In this document: in pieces, positions 37,463 through 47,099 of the stretch
Layout of the letters: the number at the start of each line of letters is the position of its first letter
How positions within the stretch are numbered: the first letter of the stretch is position 1
DNA from: Bacillota bacterium
GTDB lineage: Bacteria; Bacillota; Sulfobacillia; JAJYWN01
DNA: 64,000 nt
Direction of reading: 5' to 3'
NCBI GenBank assembly: GCA_021791495.1
Contig: JAJYWN010000056.1
Span: 19,766-83,765, forward strand
Position numbers and translations under genes: made by a program
The notes under the pieces: model-generated
Databases searched by the model: none
What the model was told of the DNA's origin: nothing
The model's input: only the letters and a program-made list of their open reading frames with translations

Positions 37463-38242
37463 CTAGATAACCTCCTGGTCACTGTTACCTTCGGGGTCAT
37501 CCTTCGGTTTGCCAGCATAACAACAAACCTCGGCATTTGTGACTAGATGTCCCAGGCTGCCAAACTCACTCATCAGGTGCAAAGCCTCCTCAAGCTGCTG
37601 CCATTGGCTGAACTGGTCAATCTCCCAGGAATGCCCCCATAGATGAAACACCCCGCCGGAACGTGAGCACGCATCAAGAAGCGATTGAGCCGAAGCGACC
37701 CAATTTGACCGGTGGCCATAGGCAACATACGTCAAAAAATTATTCAAGGCTAGCCGCTGGACTATGTTCTTCAGGTAATGCTGCGCCGGGTGAGGATAGG
37801 ACTGCACCGTCGTATGTACCAAGACAAGATCATCAAGTCTGCGTGGAGGCGCTAACGACATCAGTTCGACAGTCCGGGCTCCCCTATATCCCGCTTGGCC
37901 CACCATTGTAAGGTGTCGGGAGGAATACTTCCCCCGGGGGAAGCAGAACATCGGGATTGGTTTTCCCGTAATCTGCTCGAGCCACTGTCTAGAGTCGTTT
38001 ACCTCCGCTTGGGCCACCACATCGGTTACCTTTGGTAGCTCAATGTGGTGAAGTGTGTGAGCACCCACTTCAAAGGTTGCGCTCAACTGACGGATCTCGT
38101 TTGCACCCATAACCTTGCCTTCGGCTTCCATGGGGATGTAGAACGTTCCTCGCAAATTGTATTTGGCCAACAGCTCGGCCACCCGGAAATCCAAAGGATG
38201 TCCGTCATCCCAGCTTGTCGTCAGCAGGAACGGTTTCGTCAC
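37463..38242 (-). CDS. Polysaccharide deacetylase (NodB family)
   Basis: The predicted protein has 259 residues. I chose GTG 38240-38242, which overlaps the polymerase stop (GTGA) and has GGGGGAG 6 bases upstream. The catalytic and metal motifs are SWDDGH (Asp12/13) and HTLHH (His62/His66), with FCFPRGKYSS and, near the C terminus, GVFHLWGHSWE. There is no signal peptide, so it may act in the cytoplasm on lipid-linked or nucleotide sugars rather than on finished polymer. It would remove N- or O-acetyl groups. Confidence 0.88.
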   Translation of the reverse strand: MTKPFLLTTSWDDGHPLDFRVAELLAKYNLRGTFYIPMEAEGKVMGANEIRQLSATFEVGAHTLHHIELPKVTDVVAQAEVNDSRQWLEQITGKPIPMFCFPRGKYSSRHLTMVGQAGYRGARTVELMSLAPPRRLDDLVLVHTTVQSYPHPAQHYLKNIVQRLALNNFLTYVAYGHRSNWVASAQSLLDACSRSGGVFHLWGHSWEIDQFSQWQQLEEALHLMSEFGSLGHLVTNAEVCCYAGKPKDDPEGNSDQEVI

Positions 38243-39786
38243 ATGCTCTCCCCCTGCTTCGGATACGCTTTGGCTGCAAAACCATCTTGCGGAAGCAAGG
38301 GATCCCTGCTCTTTCTGTTCAGACGCAGCTGCCGTCTTAGAAAATCGATGTATGCGATCGCGGCCAGATACTGGAGAGATGGATGCCAGATTAGGACTGA
38401 GGTGAAAACACTTCGGACGGAAAGTACCGCCAGAACCCCGATTACTTCTACAAGGAGGCGGTGTTCCAGACCGCCTACACTCACGTGACGAAGAGCACCA
38501 AGGGCATGCATCCACGCCCCGAGAACTGCCAGCGCAATCGGTACAAGCCCAAGAACACCCGTATCTACAAGTAGCTCAATCCATGTGCTGTGAACACTAG
38601 ACATGTCAGACGTAAACGCCGCCATAACTCCGAACTGGGATCCCGCGTATGCCCCGAGCCCTGTGATTGGTTGCGTGCGAAAGGTCGCCAGAGCTAGCTC
38701 CCACCATTCAGTCCGCCCAGACAGAGACCTGAACAAGTCCATGCTCTGGTTACGCAGAAAATAGTGCCAGAACAAACTAGGAAGACTTGTTAAAGGCAAT
38801 ATCACCAGGAGAAGCAAAGCGACGACAGCCATCCCGGCAATCTTCCGGCCGGCAGAGAGCACCAGAGGAACGGCGACCAAGAAGGCCGTGAGAGGGGATC
38901 GACTTTGTGCTAAAACTAGGGTCACGAGTGCCAGTAGGAGAAGAACCACATACCACTGCCGCCCTTGGGCTGAATGCATGACACGTGCAAAGGCGACAAC
39001 GGCCAAAAGCGCAGCCAATTCGCCAACCCCGTTTGAAGATATTGCAGGGAAAACCCCTTGGATCTGAATGCCGAGCGTCCCAGTTCCAGTAGTAATAGCC
39101 TGTGGCCAAATCAAAATGCCGATCCAAACAGTGCATAAAGTGACACCTAGCAGTAGCCATGTCCAGTCAAGCAGAACCTTGAATTCCTTGGTTGACCGAA
39201 TGGACGCCATGATGGTGGCTAACAAGCCAACATCGACGAAGTACTCCAATGATTTGTAGAGTGTCCAGGAGGGGTACACTGACCACGTAGTTGACACTAT
39301 TGCGACCAGGGTGTACGCTCCTATCAGCCCCAGCAATCCTCTTAGAAGGTATGGCGTCCAGTGAACTCCTTTCAAAGCCTCATTTGCCAGTAGGACGAAA
39401 GCTACAACCCCTACCAGCCCTGCTCGGTAGACGGCCCAGAAGTCAACTGGCATGTCAGTTGCACTTTCAAAAGTACGGACGCGAAACACAAAGCTCGAAA
39501 GCAGGAGTAACAGCCAGGAGATGTGCCACCAACGCAGCTGCGAGCATAATCTTCTGATTCGGGCCATGCCAGCTCTTACCACTAAGGCAAACAACAATGT
39601 GGCAGGAATCAGCGTTACCAACCCGACGAGAGCGGCGGGGTTCAGGTAACCCAAAACAAACGGAATTCCTGCTCCCATTAAGCCGGCAACGGCAATGGCG
39701 GAGCCTAATACGCGGTTATTGTGCCGAAACGCAACCCGAAGTCGCACTACCGCCTCACTGCCTCCTCGTATTGGGTGTTCATCCAT
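38239..39786 (-). CDS. Wzy-like O-antigen polymerase/ligase
   Basis: The predicted protein has 515 residues with about 11-12 membrane segments. The WaaL/Wzy_C-type loop is seen in GRTEWWELALATFRTQPITG followed by GLGAYAG and VHSTWIELLVDTGVLGL. It would polymerise flipped repeat units. ATG 39784-39786 is preceded by AAAGGAG, very close; a GTG 13 codons upstream is possible. The gene overlaps the end of the glycosyltransferase gene upstream by about 40 bases and is followed by the deacetylase with a 4-base overlap. Confidence 0.87.
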   Translation of the reverse strand: MDEHPIRGGSEAVVRLRVAFRHNNRVLGSAIAVAGLMGAGIPFVLGYLNPAALVGLVTLIPATLLFALVVRAGMARIRRLCSQLRWWHISWLLLLLSSFVFRVRTFESATDMPVDFWAVYRAGLVGVVAFVLLANEALKGVHWTPYLLRGLLGLIGAYTLVAIVSTTWSVYPSWTLYKSLEYFVDVGLLATIMASIRSTKEFKVLLDWTWLLLGVTLCTVWIGILIWPQAITTGTGTLGIQIQGVFPAISSNGVGELAALLAVVAFARVMHSAQGRQWYVVLLLLALVTLVLAQSRSPLTAFLVAVPLVLSAGRKIAGMAVVALLLLVILPLTSLPSLFWHYFLRNQSMDLFRSLSGRTEWWELALATFRTQPITGLGAYAGSQFGVMAAFTSDMSSVHSTWIELLVDTGVLGLVPIALAVLGAWMHALGALRHVSVGGLEHRLLVEVIGVLAVLSVRSVFTSVLIWHPSLQYLAAIAYIDFLRRQLRLNRKSRDPLLPQDGFAAKAYPKQGESM

Positions 39787-40985
39787 TCTCCTTTGGAGTG
39801 CCAGTCGAAATTGTGCCGAACCCACCGGCGTGCTTCCTCACCTAAGCGCTTTCGGATTTGTGGGTTTCCGGCCAGGCTTTGCATACTCTCCGAAAACGTT
39901 GACACCACAGATGCGGGGGTAGTAGCCGGCACTCTAATACCTACTTCGTCCCCCACCAAGACACTGGGTCCTCCCAGATCCAGACAGACCACGGGGCGCC
40001 CGGCTGCCAGCGCCTCCACGCATGCCCACCCACCCGAGTCGTGGAGGCTGGGGTGCAACACAACATCGCATTCTCCCAGCCTCTTGAAAACTATAGCACG
40101 GTCTTGCCAGCCGAAAAAGGTCACAGAGCCGGACACGCACAGGGTCTGAGCTAACCGTTCCAAACGCTTTCGTTCCGGTCCGTCCCCTAGAATCCAGTAC
40201 TCGCTATCCACGAATCTCTGCCTTACTCGAGCAAAAGCCTCCAGGGCTAGGTGAAAACCTTTCAAGTCAAGCAAACTCCCGATGCTCAAGAACCGGACCG
40301 GCCCTTCGCCAGCCCTGACAGGGGCTGTCCCTAAGACTTCCAGTTCCTCGGGTGACAGACCCACTTGCGAGTAGACCAGCACGTTGGTGCATCCTAATCG
40401 CCGTATCCTATCCGCTGTTTCCTCGGTGGTGGCGATGGCAACCCTGGCTCGCCGGACTGTTCTGCGCAAGAGCGGATCAAGCTGGGCCAACCAACGCACC
40501 GCATCTCGTAGATGTTCGTACATACGACCTCGGAGGCTCATGGTCTTAAGGAATTGAAATGGACCAGATTCACCGCCTCCGACTGGACCCCAGACAAAAG
40601 GAATGGGGAGCAGTGCAAGAAAACTCGGCATCCAATACGTAACAAGAGTTACGTGGTGGGCCAGTTCGAAGGCCACTTTCCGGTGCAGGCGTCTGGCCAA
40701 GAGATAGGCACCCAACTGCCACAAGTAGTAATAGAGATGCACACCACGTCGGCCCTTTTTCCAGAAGCGTGCCCAGCGGGGCAGGTCAAAATAGATCCAG
40801 TGGACGTTGGACATCGGATTTGCGACCAGCTCAAGCTCTATTGACGTTCGGTTGTTCTCCCGGGTGATGACCCAGATCTCATGAAAACGGGCCATCTCCC
40901 TAACCCAGTGCCAGCCGACTCCCGGCTCTGAGCCCGTTTTAGGCTCGCAGGCATAGGCGGAGACAAGTACTTTCATCCGACTCAT
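39747..40985 (-). CDS. GT4-like glycosyltransferase
   Basis: The predicted protein has 412 residues. The N-terminal phrase KVLVSAYACEPKTGSEPGVG is common in capsule and exopolysaccharide GT4 enzymes. The donor-binding domain has FLSIGSLLDLKGFHLALEAF and DSGGWACVEALAAGRPVV, with Asp in place of the first Glu of E-x7-E. A His-rich acceptor loop (AFELAHHVTLVTYWMP) is present. Start and stop overlap the neighbours, consistent with co-translation. Confidence 0.9.
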   Translation of the reverse strand: MSRMKVLVSAYACEPKTGSEPGVGWHWVREMARFHEIWVITRENNRTSIELELVANPMSNVHWIYFDLPRWARFWKKGRRGVHLYYYLWQLGAYLLARRLHRKVAFELAHHVTLVTYWMPSFLALLPIPFVWGPVGGGESGPFQFLKTMSLRGRMYEHLRDAVRWLAQLDPLLRRTVRRARVAIATTEETADRIRRLGCTNVLVYSQVGLSPEELEVLGTAPVRAGEGPVRFLSIGSLLDLKGFHLALEAFARVRQRFVDSEYWILGDGPERKRLERLAQTLCVSGSVTFFGWQDRAIVFKRLGECDVVLHPSLHDSGGWACVEALAAGRPVVCLDLGGPSVLVGDEVGIRVPATTPASVVSTFSESMQSLAGNPQIRKRLGEEARRWVRHNFDWHSKGEWMNTQYEEAVRR

Positions 40986-43474
40986 TCTTTGCCCACCACC
41001 ATCAGATGAACCAGCGCCGCAAGGCGAGTGAGCAAGGAGAAGTTATAGGAATCGTAAAGGGCGTAAAAACTCAGTTTGCCCAGGAGATAGGACAGGGTAA
41101 GACTCATTGCACAGCTGGGGTCTTGACCGAGGTCTTTGAGGTAGGGCGTCAACCTGCATGGGATGACCTCCTCCCGTATTTGACGGGCAATCTCCCATGC
41201 GGACTGCTTCTGTATCAAGAACATGGTCTGAACATAGTAGTGAATCAGGTCGAATCCCGCTGGTGCGCCCGAACCCGCATATTCCCAGTCAAAGACGAAC
41301 GGCCGGTTCTCTACCCACCTCATGTTCCATGGTGCAAAATCACCATGATGGTAGTGGAAAGGAAGAGGACGGTCGCCAGCCGTTTCTGCCAGAGCCTGCA
41401 CTCCACGATCCAAGACGGATCGGAAGTATTGATCCTGTACTTGATCCACCTGTTGGCGCAGTTGCTCCCACCACCTACTTTCCAGAAGTGGCGATTGCCC
41501 GAAGTCTAGGGCAGCCAACTCTGCCACTACCCTTGCTAAGTGGGAACCCGGGTCCGCGGTAGGCGCTCGCCCGCTCTGGGCTGACACCATGCAGATGTAA
41601 CAGTTGTGCCAATCCCCGGCGTGAATAACTTGTGGAGCAAGGAAATTCTTGGGAGGCTTTGTCGCCAACAACCCTAACGCCTGAACCTCGTTTCGTACCA
41701 GCTCCCGGGTGGCCTCGTTCCACCCAACCTTAACGTAAGCCAAGACTTCTCCCGTTTCAGTCAGCACCTCTATTACTGGTTTACGGTGTATCCCCGCAGT
41801 ACCCAAGGAGGCACCAAAGGTGATGTCCTGACGCCCCACCAACGACTTGAGGTAGCTAAGGAAAGGAGCATCATGGGTCTTTGGCCCGCAAACGTCTGGC
41901 AGACGAACCTTACGCAGAAACAGCTGGCTAATACCAAGGCGTAATCCCACCTCTAAGGTTGTCCGTGCTGCTTTAGCCCATCGCCCCTGGGCGTTATAGA
42001 CTCCTAAAGAGGCAACCGTTGCCTGGCGTGATGCGAGAGAGAGAATGTATCCGCGGCCACTGCGGAATGGCAGGTAAGCATAGGGGACCGTGGTGGAGCC
42101 TTCGCACTGTGGGTGACCGCCAGTGACATTGGAGAACCACTTGAGCGGCTCGGACGCCCAGTTCTGGCCGAACCAGATATGCCGGCGCCTGCTATACCGC
42201 ATGCGGAGGTACTTCAGCACCAGATCGCGCACTTGGTGGGCAACTTCCTCAGCTGGTTGGCTTGCATCCACTATGACGGGATTGGCAACCCGAGATGTTA
42301 ACTGCAGGTAAGCCGATCGCTGGCGTCGCAGTTCCTCCTCTGGGAGCTCCTGTTTCCGCTGTAGCACCGTCGCCCCCGGAAGATCAAGGATTATGTGAAG
42401 CTCTGGTGCTGGGATGAAGTGCTGGGCCCAGCGCACCAACCCCATAGGACCGCCATAACGGTAGCGCCTTGGGTCAACCAACAGGTCGGCGTAATGACGG
42501 TCGAAGAGGAGCAGGGTCGACCGTGCCAACTGCGGGCGAATTCTTGCTAGATAGCCCAGGACGTAGTCGGTGAGATAATATGCCAGCTTCCCCACGGAAA
42601 TCAGCCCTGGTTGAGGTGCCTGGGCATGCGGTTGGGTGGTATCCGCAACCGTACTCCGCTTTCTAAGAAGCGCGGGACGCATGTGGAGAACACCTGTGCG
42701 GCGAAAGGCGCCGCTCAACATGGTCCCGAGGGCAGCTATGAGTGTGCTCTTGCCTGCGCCATCAGGACCAAGAACGGCCACCGACAGGCCGGAAGGGTAG
42801 CGCCAACGGAGCCAGATCCGGTGCAATTCGGGAATCCAATAACGTAGTGCGTTGAGTCGATCTCGTTGCACAGCTCGCCGTACCAGGGCGCGTCTCAAGG
42901 ACCGCAGGTGGTTAGTTAACTCCGTCCATTGTCCTGTTGTGATCCACCGAGTAATTCGGTCACTCCAGAAACTGCCAAACAATTCCTCGACAACCCCGTC
43001 GGCCTGCTCTCCGACCTCTAGTTTCAGCTCCTGTAGCCTGCGTTGTTGACGTGCTTGAACATTTCCTTTAAGAACCTTCTTCACCAGCAGGTACCCAAAC
43101 TCCGTCTTCGAATCGGCCACGGGCAGCCTCTTCCACGTGCTCTCGCCCGACAGTAGCTCTTCGGCAGAGAAGAATATCAATCCGTCGCGCCTGTAATCGG
43201 TAGCCACATCAAGAGGTATGTACTCGACCCCACGGCCTTTGGGCACGGTGAGGACGAAGTAGAAGCAACTCGTTTCGTGTTGGAAGACCTGGACTAGTCG
43301 GACTCCATTCAAGTCGTGCAAGACCTGTTCCAGCAGGTTCAAGTCTCCCGGTGCGGCAACGAGATCCACATCAGAAGCGACATGATCAGGAAGGGTCTCC
43401 CACCCATGCAAGATGCGGTACCTAATGCCAGACTCAGTCAAAGCGAATAGAGCGTCAACTATTGTCTCTGCCAT
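40982..43474 (-). CDS. Three-part fusion: nucleotidyltransferase-like, P-loop thymidylate-kinase-like and APH-type phosphotransferase
   Basis: The predicted protein has 830 residues. Residues ~1-200 resemble a nucleotidyltransferase-fold domain (ASDVDLVA near 33-40). A P-loop domain begins at 230 with GPDGAGKST (236-244) and has FDRHYADLLVDPRRYRYGGP, a lid-like section seen in thymidylate-kinase relatives. After a linker, residues ~560-800 form an aminoglycoside/choline-kinase-like domain with catalytic HHGDFAPWNMRW (709-720) and FDWEYAG (728-734). All motifs needed for two phosphoryl transfers are intact. The likely role is phosphorylating a glycan precursor; substrate unknown. It overlaps the next gene by 4 bases. 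Confidence 0.8.
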   Translation of the reverse strand: MAETIVDALFALTESGIRYRILHGWETLPDHVASDVDLVAAPGDLNLLEQVLHDLNGVRLVQVFQHETSCFYFVLTVPKGRGVEYIPLDVATDYRRDGLIFFSAEELLSGESTWKRLPVADSKTEFGYLLVKKVLKGNVQARQQRRLQELKLEVGEQADGVVEELFGSFWSDRITRWITTGQWTELTNHLRSLRRALVRRAVQRDRLNALRYWIPELHRIWLRWRYPSGLSVAVLGPDGAGKSTLIAALGTMLSGAFRRTGVLHMRPALLRKRSTVADTTQPHAQAPQPGLISVGKLAYYLTDYVLGYLARIRPQLARSTLLLFDRHYADLLVDPRRYRYGGPMGLVRWAQHFIPAPELHIILDLPGATVLQRKQELPEEELRRQRSAYLQLTSRVANPVIVDASQPAEEVAHQVRDLVLKYLRMRYSRRRHIWFGQNWASEPLKWFSNVTGGHPQCEGSTTVPYAYLPFRSGRGYILSLASRQATVASLGVYNAQGRWAKAARTTLEVGLRLGISQLFLRKVRLPDVCGPKTHDAPFLSYLKSLVGRQDITFGASLGTAGIHRKPVIEVLTETGEVLAYVKVGWNEATRELVRNEVQALGLLATKPPKNFLAPQVIHAGDWHNCYICMVSAQSGRAPTADPGSHLARVVAELAALDFGQSPLLESRWWEQLRQQVDQVQDQYFRSVLDRGVQALAETAGDRPLPFHYHHGDFAPWNMRWVENRPFVFDWEYAGSGAPAGFDLIHYYVQTMFLIQKQSAWEIARQIREEVIPCRLTPYLKDLGQDPSCAMSLTLSYLLGKLSFYALYDSYNFSLLTRLAALVHLMVVGKE

Positions 43475-43475
43475 T

Positions 43476-44627
43476 CTACCGATGCCTCTTTGCCTGGATC
43501 AGAGTCCGCACCGCTTTTTCGAATAGGCGCACAGCGTTGCCCTGGGTGTAGGGGGCGATTTTTGCCTTAGAATCTTCGCCCATGATCTTGATCATCTCTG
43601 GTTCCCGAATAAGCTGCTCCATGAATGCGCCCAATTCTTGTGGATGGTCAGGGTCAAAGACAAAACCATTCTCCCCATGGTGCACCATGCTCCCAGCCGA
43701 ACCCGCATGCTTGGATACCAATACGGGTAGTCCGAAGCTCATTGCCTCAAGAACAGCAACGGGAAAATAGTCCTGCCGCGTCGGTAATACGAAAGCGTCG
43801 GACTTCGCGTAAAAGCTGCCGATACCTTCATACGGCACGTGACCGAAGAACCTGACTACGTCAGCGAGGCCGTGGACCTCAACCCATTGAAGCAGCCCCG
43901 CCCAGGCTATGCCTTCCCCGACAATCCAGACGCAGAAACGATAGCCTTTGCCATGCAGGATGGCCGCGGCTGCAAGCAGACACTCTACGCCTTTCTGCGG
44001 GATCAATCGACCTACGAAAAGGAACACGGGTCGTTGGGGTAACTCCGGAAGTGGAGCGCCGAGCTTACAGAGCTGCTCGGCTGCGGGTGGTGAGACTATG
44101 GGCGTTAAGAAGACCTGAGACTCCCGCGCCCCAAGACCCTTAACCACGTACTCTCGGGCTTCCGAGGTATTTGCGACAAACCCGTGGGCGATCCGTGCGA
44201 GAAACCTTCGCCAGATGCCCTTTAGAGCGGATCTCTGGACACTTGTTACCGGCCAGTGCTCAGTGAAGATCAGCAGCTTTATGCCCAGTAGGCGGCAGGC
44301 TATCGCCGACCAGAATGTTGCCAGGCTATACTCGATGGCTACCACCACATCGGGCCTCTCGTGTAGGACGTCTAGAATCAGACGAGGCGACACCAAGGCC
44401 ACGTCGGCTCCATATGGGTCAGTTGCCGATTGACGTTTTATGGTGCGAAACAACCCCGGAATGACCTTTAGCCTTAGATCTGGCTCCACCTTCTCAGGCG
44501 GTGTAACCGTAAGAACACTAACCTGGATGTCAGCCTTTTGCAGTGAGCAAAAGAAAACTGCCCAATACCGCAAACCTTCCCGGAGGGAAGGGAACACCCA
44601 GAGAGTCTTGAGTGATGAGCTACCCAT
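43476..44627 (-). CDS. GT4-like glycosyltransferase
   Basis: The predicted protein has 383 residues with a GT-B fold. The motifs are FLFVGRLIPQKGVECLLAAA in the donor domain and DYFPVAVLEAMSFGLPVLVS, where Asp replaces the first Glu. The acceptor domain contains FTEHWPVTSVQRSALKG. A GGGGGAC sequence lies upstream of the ATG. It sits one base before the 830-residue fusion gene. Confidence 0.9.
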   Translation of the reverse strand: MGSSSLKTLWVFPSLREGLRYWAVFFCSLQKADIQVSVLTVTPPEKVEPDLRLKVIPGLFRTIKRQSATDPYGADVALVSPRLILDVLHERPDVVVAIEYSLATFWSAIACRLLGIKLLIFTEHWPVTSVQRSALKGIWRRFLARIAHGFVANTSEAREYVVKGLGARESQVFLTPIVSPPAAEQLCKLGAPLPELPQRPVFLFVGRLIPQKGVECLLAAAAILHGKGYRFCVWIVGEGIAWAGLLQWVEVHGLADVVRFFGHVPYEGIGSFYAKSDAFVLPTRQDYFPVAVLEAMSFGLPVLVSKHAGSAGSMVHHGENGFVFDPDHPQELGAFMEQLIREPEMIKIMGEDSKAKIAPYTQGNAVRLFEKAVRTLIQAKRHR

Positions 44628-44673
44628 CTATCGTCCCCCAACAGCCCACATAATGAAGGTAGCCGTCAAGATG

Positions 44674-45402
44674 TCACGCTTTGCTAATGAAGCTAGCCAC
44701 ATCCGCCGGAGTACCCAACGGAAACACCGCCTCGACAGGTATTTCGTGAATGTACACTTCCACGCCTTCTCGGATCAACTGGTTGTAAAGCGGAGCCACA
44801 TACCGTTCTCCACGCTCCAGGTGTGCTGGGTCCGAATAGTAACCGACATACGCATGGCGGTAGAGTTCGTACGACGAAAACCAATACAGGCCGATGGAAG
44901 CGTGGTCTGAGATGCGTACCTTCTCCTGTACTTCGGTAGCGCGGCCCCGATTGTCAACTAGGACAAAGCTCCAGGCATCTCCAGCACCTGGGAAGCAAGG
45001 AATCCATCCGTCACCACGAATAGCCTCAGGCTTTAGGCATTCCGGGTTGACAAAGGTATCTATGTTATAGACCAAGATCGGCCTCCGCGTATCCAGTAAT
45101 GCAGGCTCAGCCCTCAACACTGTTGTCGCCTGACCGTCTGTCATGTCTTCCAGTTCGATGATGCTCGCTGAAAGCCTGAAACCAACTAGTCTCTTCAACT
45201 CAGAGCGAATGAAATCCGTAGCGTTGTCAGCCTGGCGAGCGACAAAAACCCAGTGATGGTCCAAGCACAGGAAGTTACGAAGGCTCTCTAGGGACCAGGA
45301 AAACAGCGTCCGGCCCCCCACTGTAACTTGATACTTAGGGGTAGAGTACCCGGCCGAGCGGAAGCGTGTTCCCAGACCCGCCATAGTGATGATTACATTC
45401 AT
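44674..45402 (-). CDS. NTP-transferase-family nucleotidyltransferase
   Basis: The predicted protein has 242 residues. The N-terminal signature MAGLGTRFRSAGYSTPKYQV and the metal-binding NIDTF near residue 113 are typical of sugar or choline-phosphate nucleotidyltransferases. It would activate a phosphorylated compound as an NDP or CDP derivative. Its start overlaps the stop of the kinase-domain gene upstream (ATGA), and together with that gene and the HAD gene it forms a compact cassette. The substrate is not predictable. Confidence 0.82.
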   Translation of the reverse strand: MNVIITMAGLGTRFRSAGYSTPKYQVTVGGRTLFSWSLESLRNFLCLDHHWVFVARQADNATDFIRSELKRLVGFRLSASIIELEDMTDGQATTVLRAEPALLDTRRPILVYNIDTFVNPECLKPEAIRGDGWIPCFPGAGDAWSFVLVDNRGRATEVQEKVRISDHASIGLYWFSSYELYRHAYVGYYSDPAHLERGERYVAPLYNQLIREGVEVYIHEIPVEAVFPLGTPADVASFISKA

Positions 45403-47099
45403 GCACTTTCCCCCCGTGACGCAAGCCCAAGACTAGTGAAGGCTGTGGCAGTGAAAGTCTCCAGGCCGCGGGCCAGGAAGGCTTGCTGAGACCGAAATCG
45501 ATCGGCATGCAAGGGGACCATACTCAAGAAGAGCAAGCTCTCTATTAGTTTGAGTTGTGTATACTGCGGACCCCAACCTCGGGTCAGCCAGCGATGGAAT
45601 AGGGACTTGATCGCCTGGTGATGTTCGTCCAGATGGGCCGAGAACCAAAGTCCACCATCCTGCCATTCAAAGTCAAACAAGCCGTTAACAAAGAAATCGT
45701 AGTCGCCTTCCAAGCTATGACAGAGCTTGGCAAGGTCATATCGGGGGTCACCATAAGTCTCCTGAGACCCAAAGCTCCCGCGCGGGTCAATCAGACGGAC
45801 GATCCTGTTCCGCGGATCATACAGGATATTGCCAAGACAGAGGTCTCCGTGAATGACGGTGAAACAGGGCAGTTCGTAAAGATTTAGGGTTTCCGCCAAG
45901 TCAGGTAACACTCGAAGAACCTGTCGGAGTCCATAACATTGACGCCCATTAATCGTAATTTCGTCCGCAGAAAAGGGGGCAAATCGAGCGTCTGCCATGA
46001 TCGGTTCTATGCGTTGGAGAGTCTTGTGAACGTAAATCTCCCGCATGTCAGCCCTAATACTAGCGGTAGCGGCTGGGGCAAACCGGTACTGGGCCATGTC
46101 ATTAATGGTTCGTTCGATAGCTTCGAGAATCTGGCTCCAGACTCCCAGATTCAAATCCCCAAATAGATAGATATCATTGAGAACCGGATATCCATAGAAC
46201 TCCATCTCCAGAAAGACCTTACCTGGCGTGAGACTGTAATCTAGGACGCGCGGCCCAATATGCTTGAGACCCTTTGGCAATTTAAGATACCATTTGATCT
46301 CACGAGTTAGCTTCTGAACATCCGAGCTATGCTTGTAAACGATCCCGCGTGAATTGTCAATCTGAACATCATTAAAGAAGCGTTTATTTATGAAGAGGGC
46401 CTTCTTTGTAGCGTAGTAGGTATCCACATGGCCGAAATCATGCCATTTTAGTACCTTGGTAAAGGCTTCTTGCCCATGATCCTGCCGGTTGAAGTACATT
46501 GTTATGGCTTGGTAAAACGGATCCAGTTGACCTTCAGACTCCGATGTTGCCAAAGCATGGCGCAAATCCTCCAGGAACTGCAATTGGTTGGCAATACCGA
46601 AGACCCCAACAAATACAAGGAGATCTTGATCAAACGGCTTCACCTGGCCTTTTTCGGCCAGATTATAGAGCATTCCGGTCTCGCTTAGCTGAAAAGTCGT
46701 CCAACGATAAACATCCTCCTGCTCGGCGTAGCATATAAAATCACCGTCAGGCAGAGGATCCATGACGTAGGTGTCTGCGAAGTTAATGACCAGAAGGTCC
46801 CGTGGTTCTGCTATTGCCTCCAACGCGGCCAGCACTGTCTCCCCTAGACTACCCGTATCCCCTACATCCACTATCCGGGCCTCAAGTTCGGGATGCCGAA
46901 CCAGGTAGCGACTTACTGCTTCCGCTTGCTCGTGCACCGCCACGACGGTCTTGTACCCGCGCTGTGAATACGGTTCAGTGATGTAATGCAGGGCAGGGCG
47001 ACTATCAAGGGGGATCATGGCCGAAGTTATGGAGCCAAGGTCCGTCTGCAGCTCAGGGGGGACCAGCTTGGCACTTGGCAAGAGCAGGAGCTTACTCAT
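45399..47099 (-). CDS. Bifunctional protein: nucleotidyltransferase-like domain plus choline/APH-type kinase
   Basis: The predicted protein has 566 residues; AGGAGG lies about 10 bases upstream of the ATG. The N-terminal ~220 residues resemble a nucleotidyltransferase Rossmann-type domain (VGDTGSLGETVLAALEAI, LLVINFADTYVMDP). The C-terminal part is a choline-kinase/APH-like phosphotransferase with VIHGDLCLGNILYD and RLIDPRGSFG, the catalytic loop and DFG-equivalent. LKLPKGLKHIGPRVL marks the domain start. The combination recalls the LicA/LicC kinase and transferase pair that activates phosphocholine, but no LicB or LicD is present. It overlaps the HAD gene by 8 bases. Confidence 0.75.
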   Translation of the reverse strand: MSKLLLLPSAKLVPPELQTDLGSITSAMIPLDSRPALHYITEPYSQRGYKTVVAVHEQAEAVSRYLVRHPELEARIVDVGDTGSLGETVLAALEAIAEPRDLLVINFADTYVMDPLPDGDFICYAEQEDVYRWTTFQLSETGMLYNLAEKGQVKPFDQDLLVFVGVFGIANQLQFLEDLRHALATSESEGQLDPFYQAITMYFNRQDHGQEAFTKVLKWHDFGHVDTYYATKKALFINKRFFNDVQIDNSRGIVYKHSSDVQKLTREIKWYLKLPKGLKHIGPRVLDYSLTPGKVFLEMEFYGYPVLNDIYLFGDLNLGVWSQILEAIERTINDMAQYRFAPAATASIRADMREIYVHKTLQRIEPIMADARFAPFSADEITINGRQCYGLRQVLRVLPDLAETLNLYELPCFTVIHGDLCLGNILYDPRNRIVRLIDPRGSFGSQETYGDPRYDLAKLCHSLEGDYDFFVNGLFDFEWQDGGLWFSAHLDEHHQAIKSLFHRWLTRGWGPQYTQLKLIESLLFLSMVPLHADRFRSQQAFLARGLETFTATAFTSLGLASRGESA

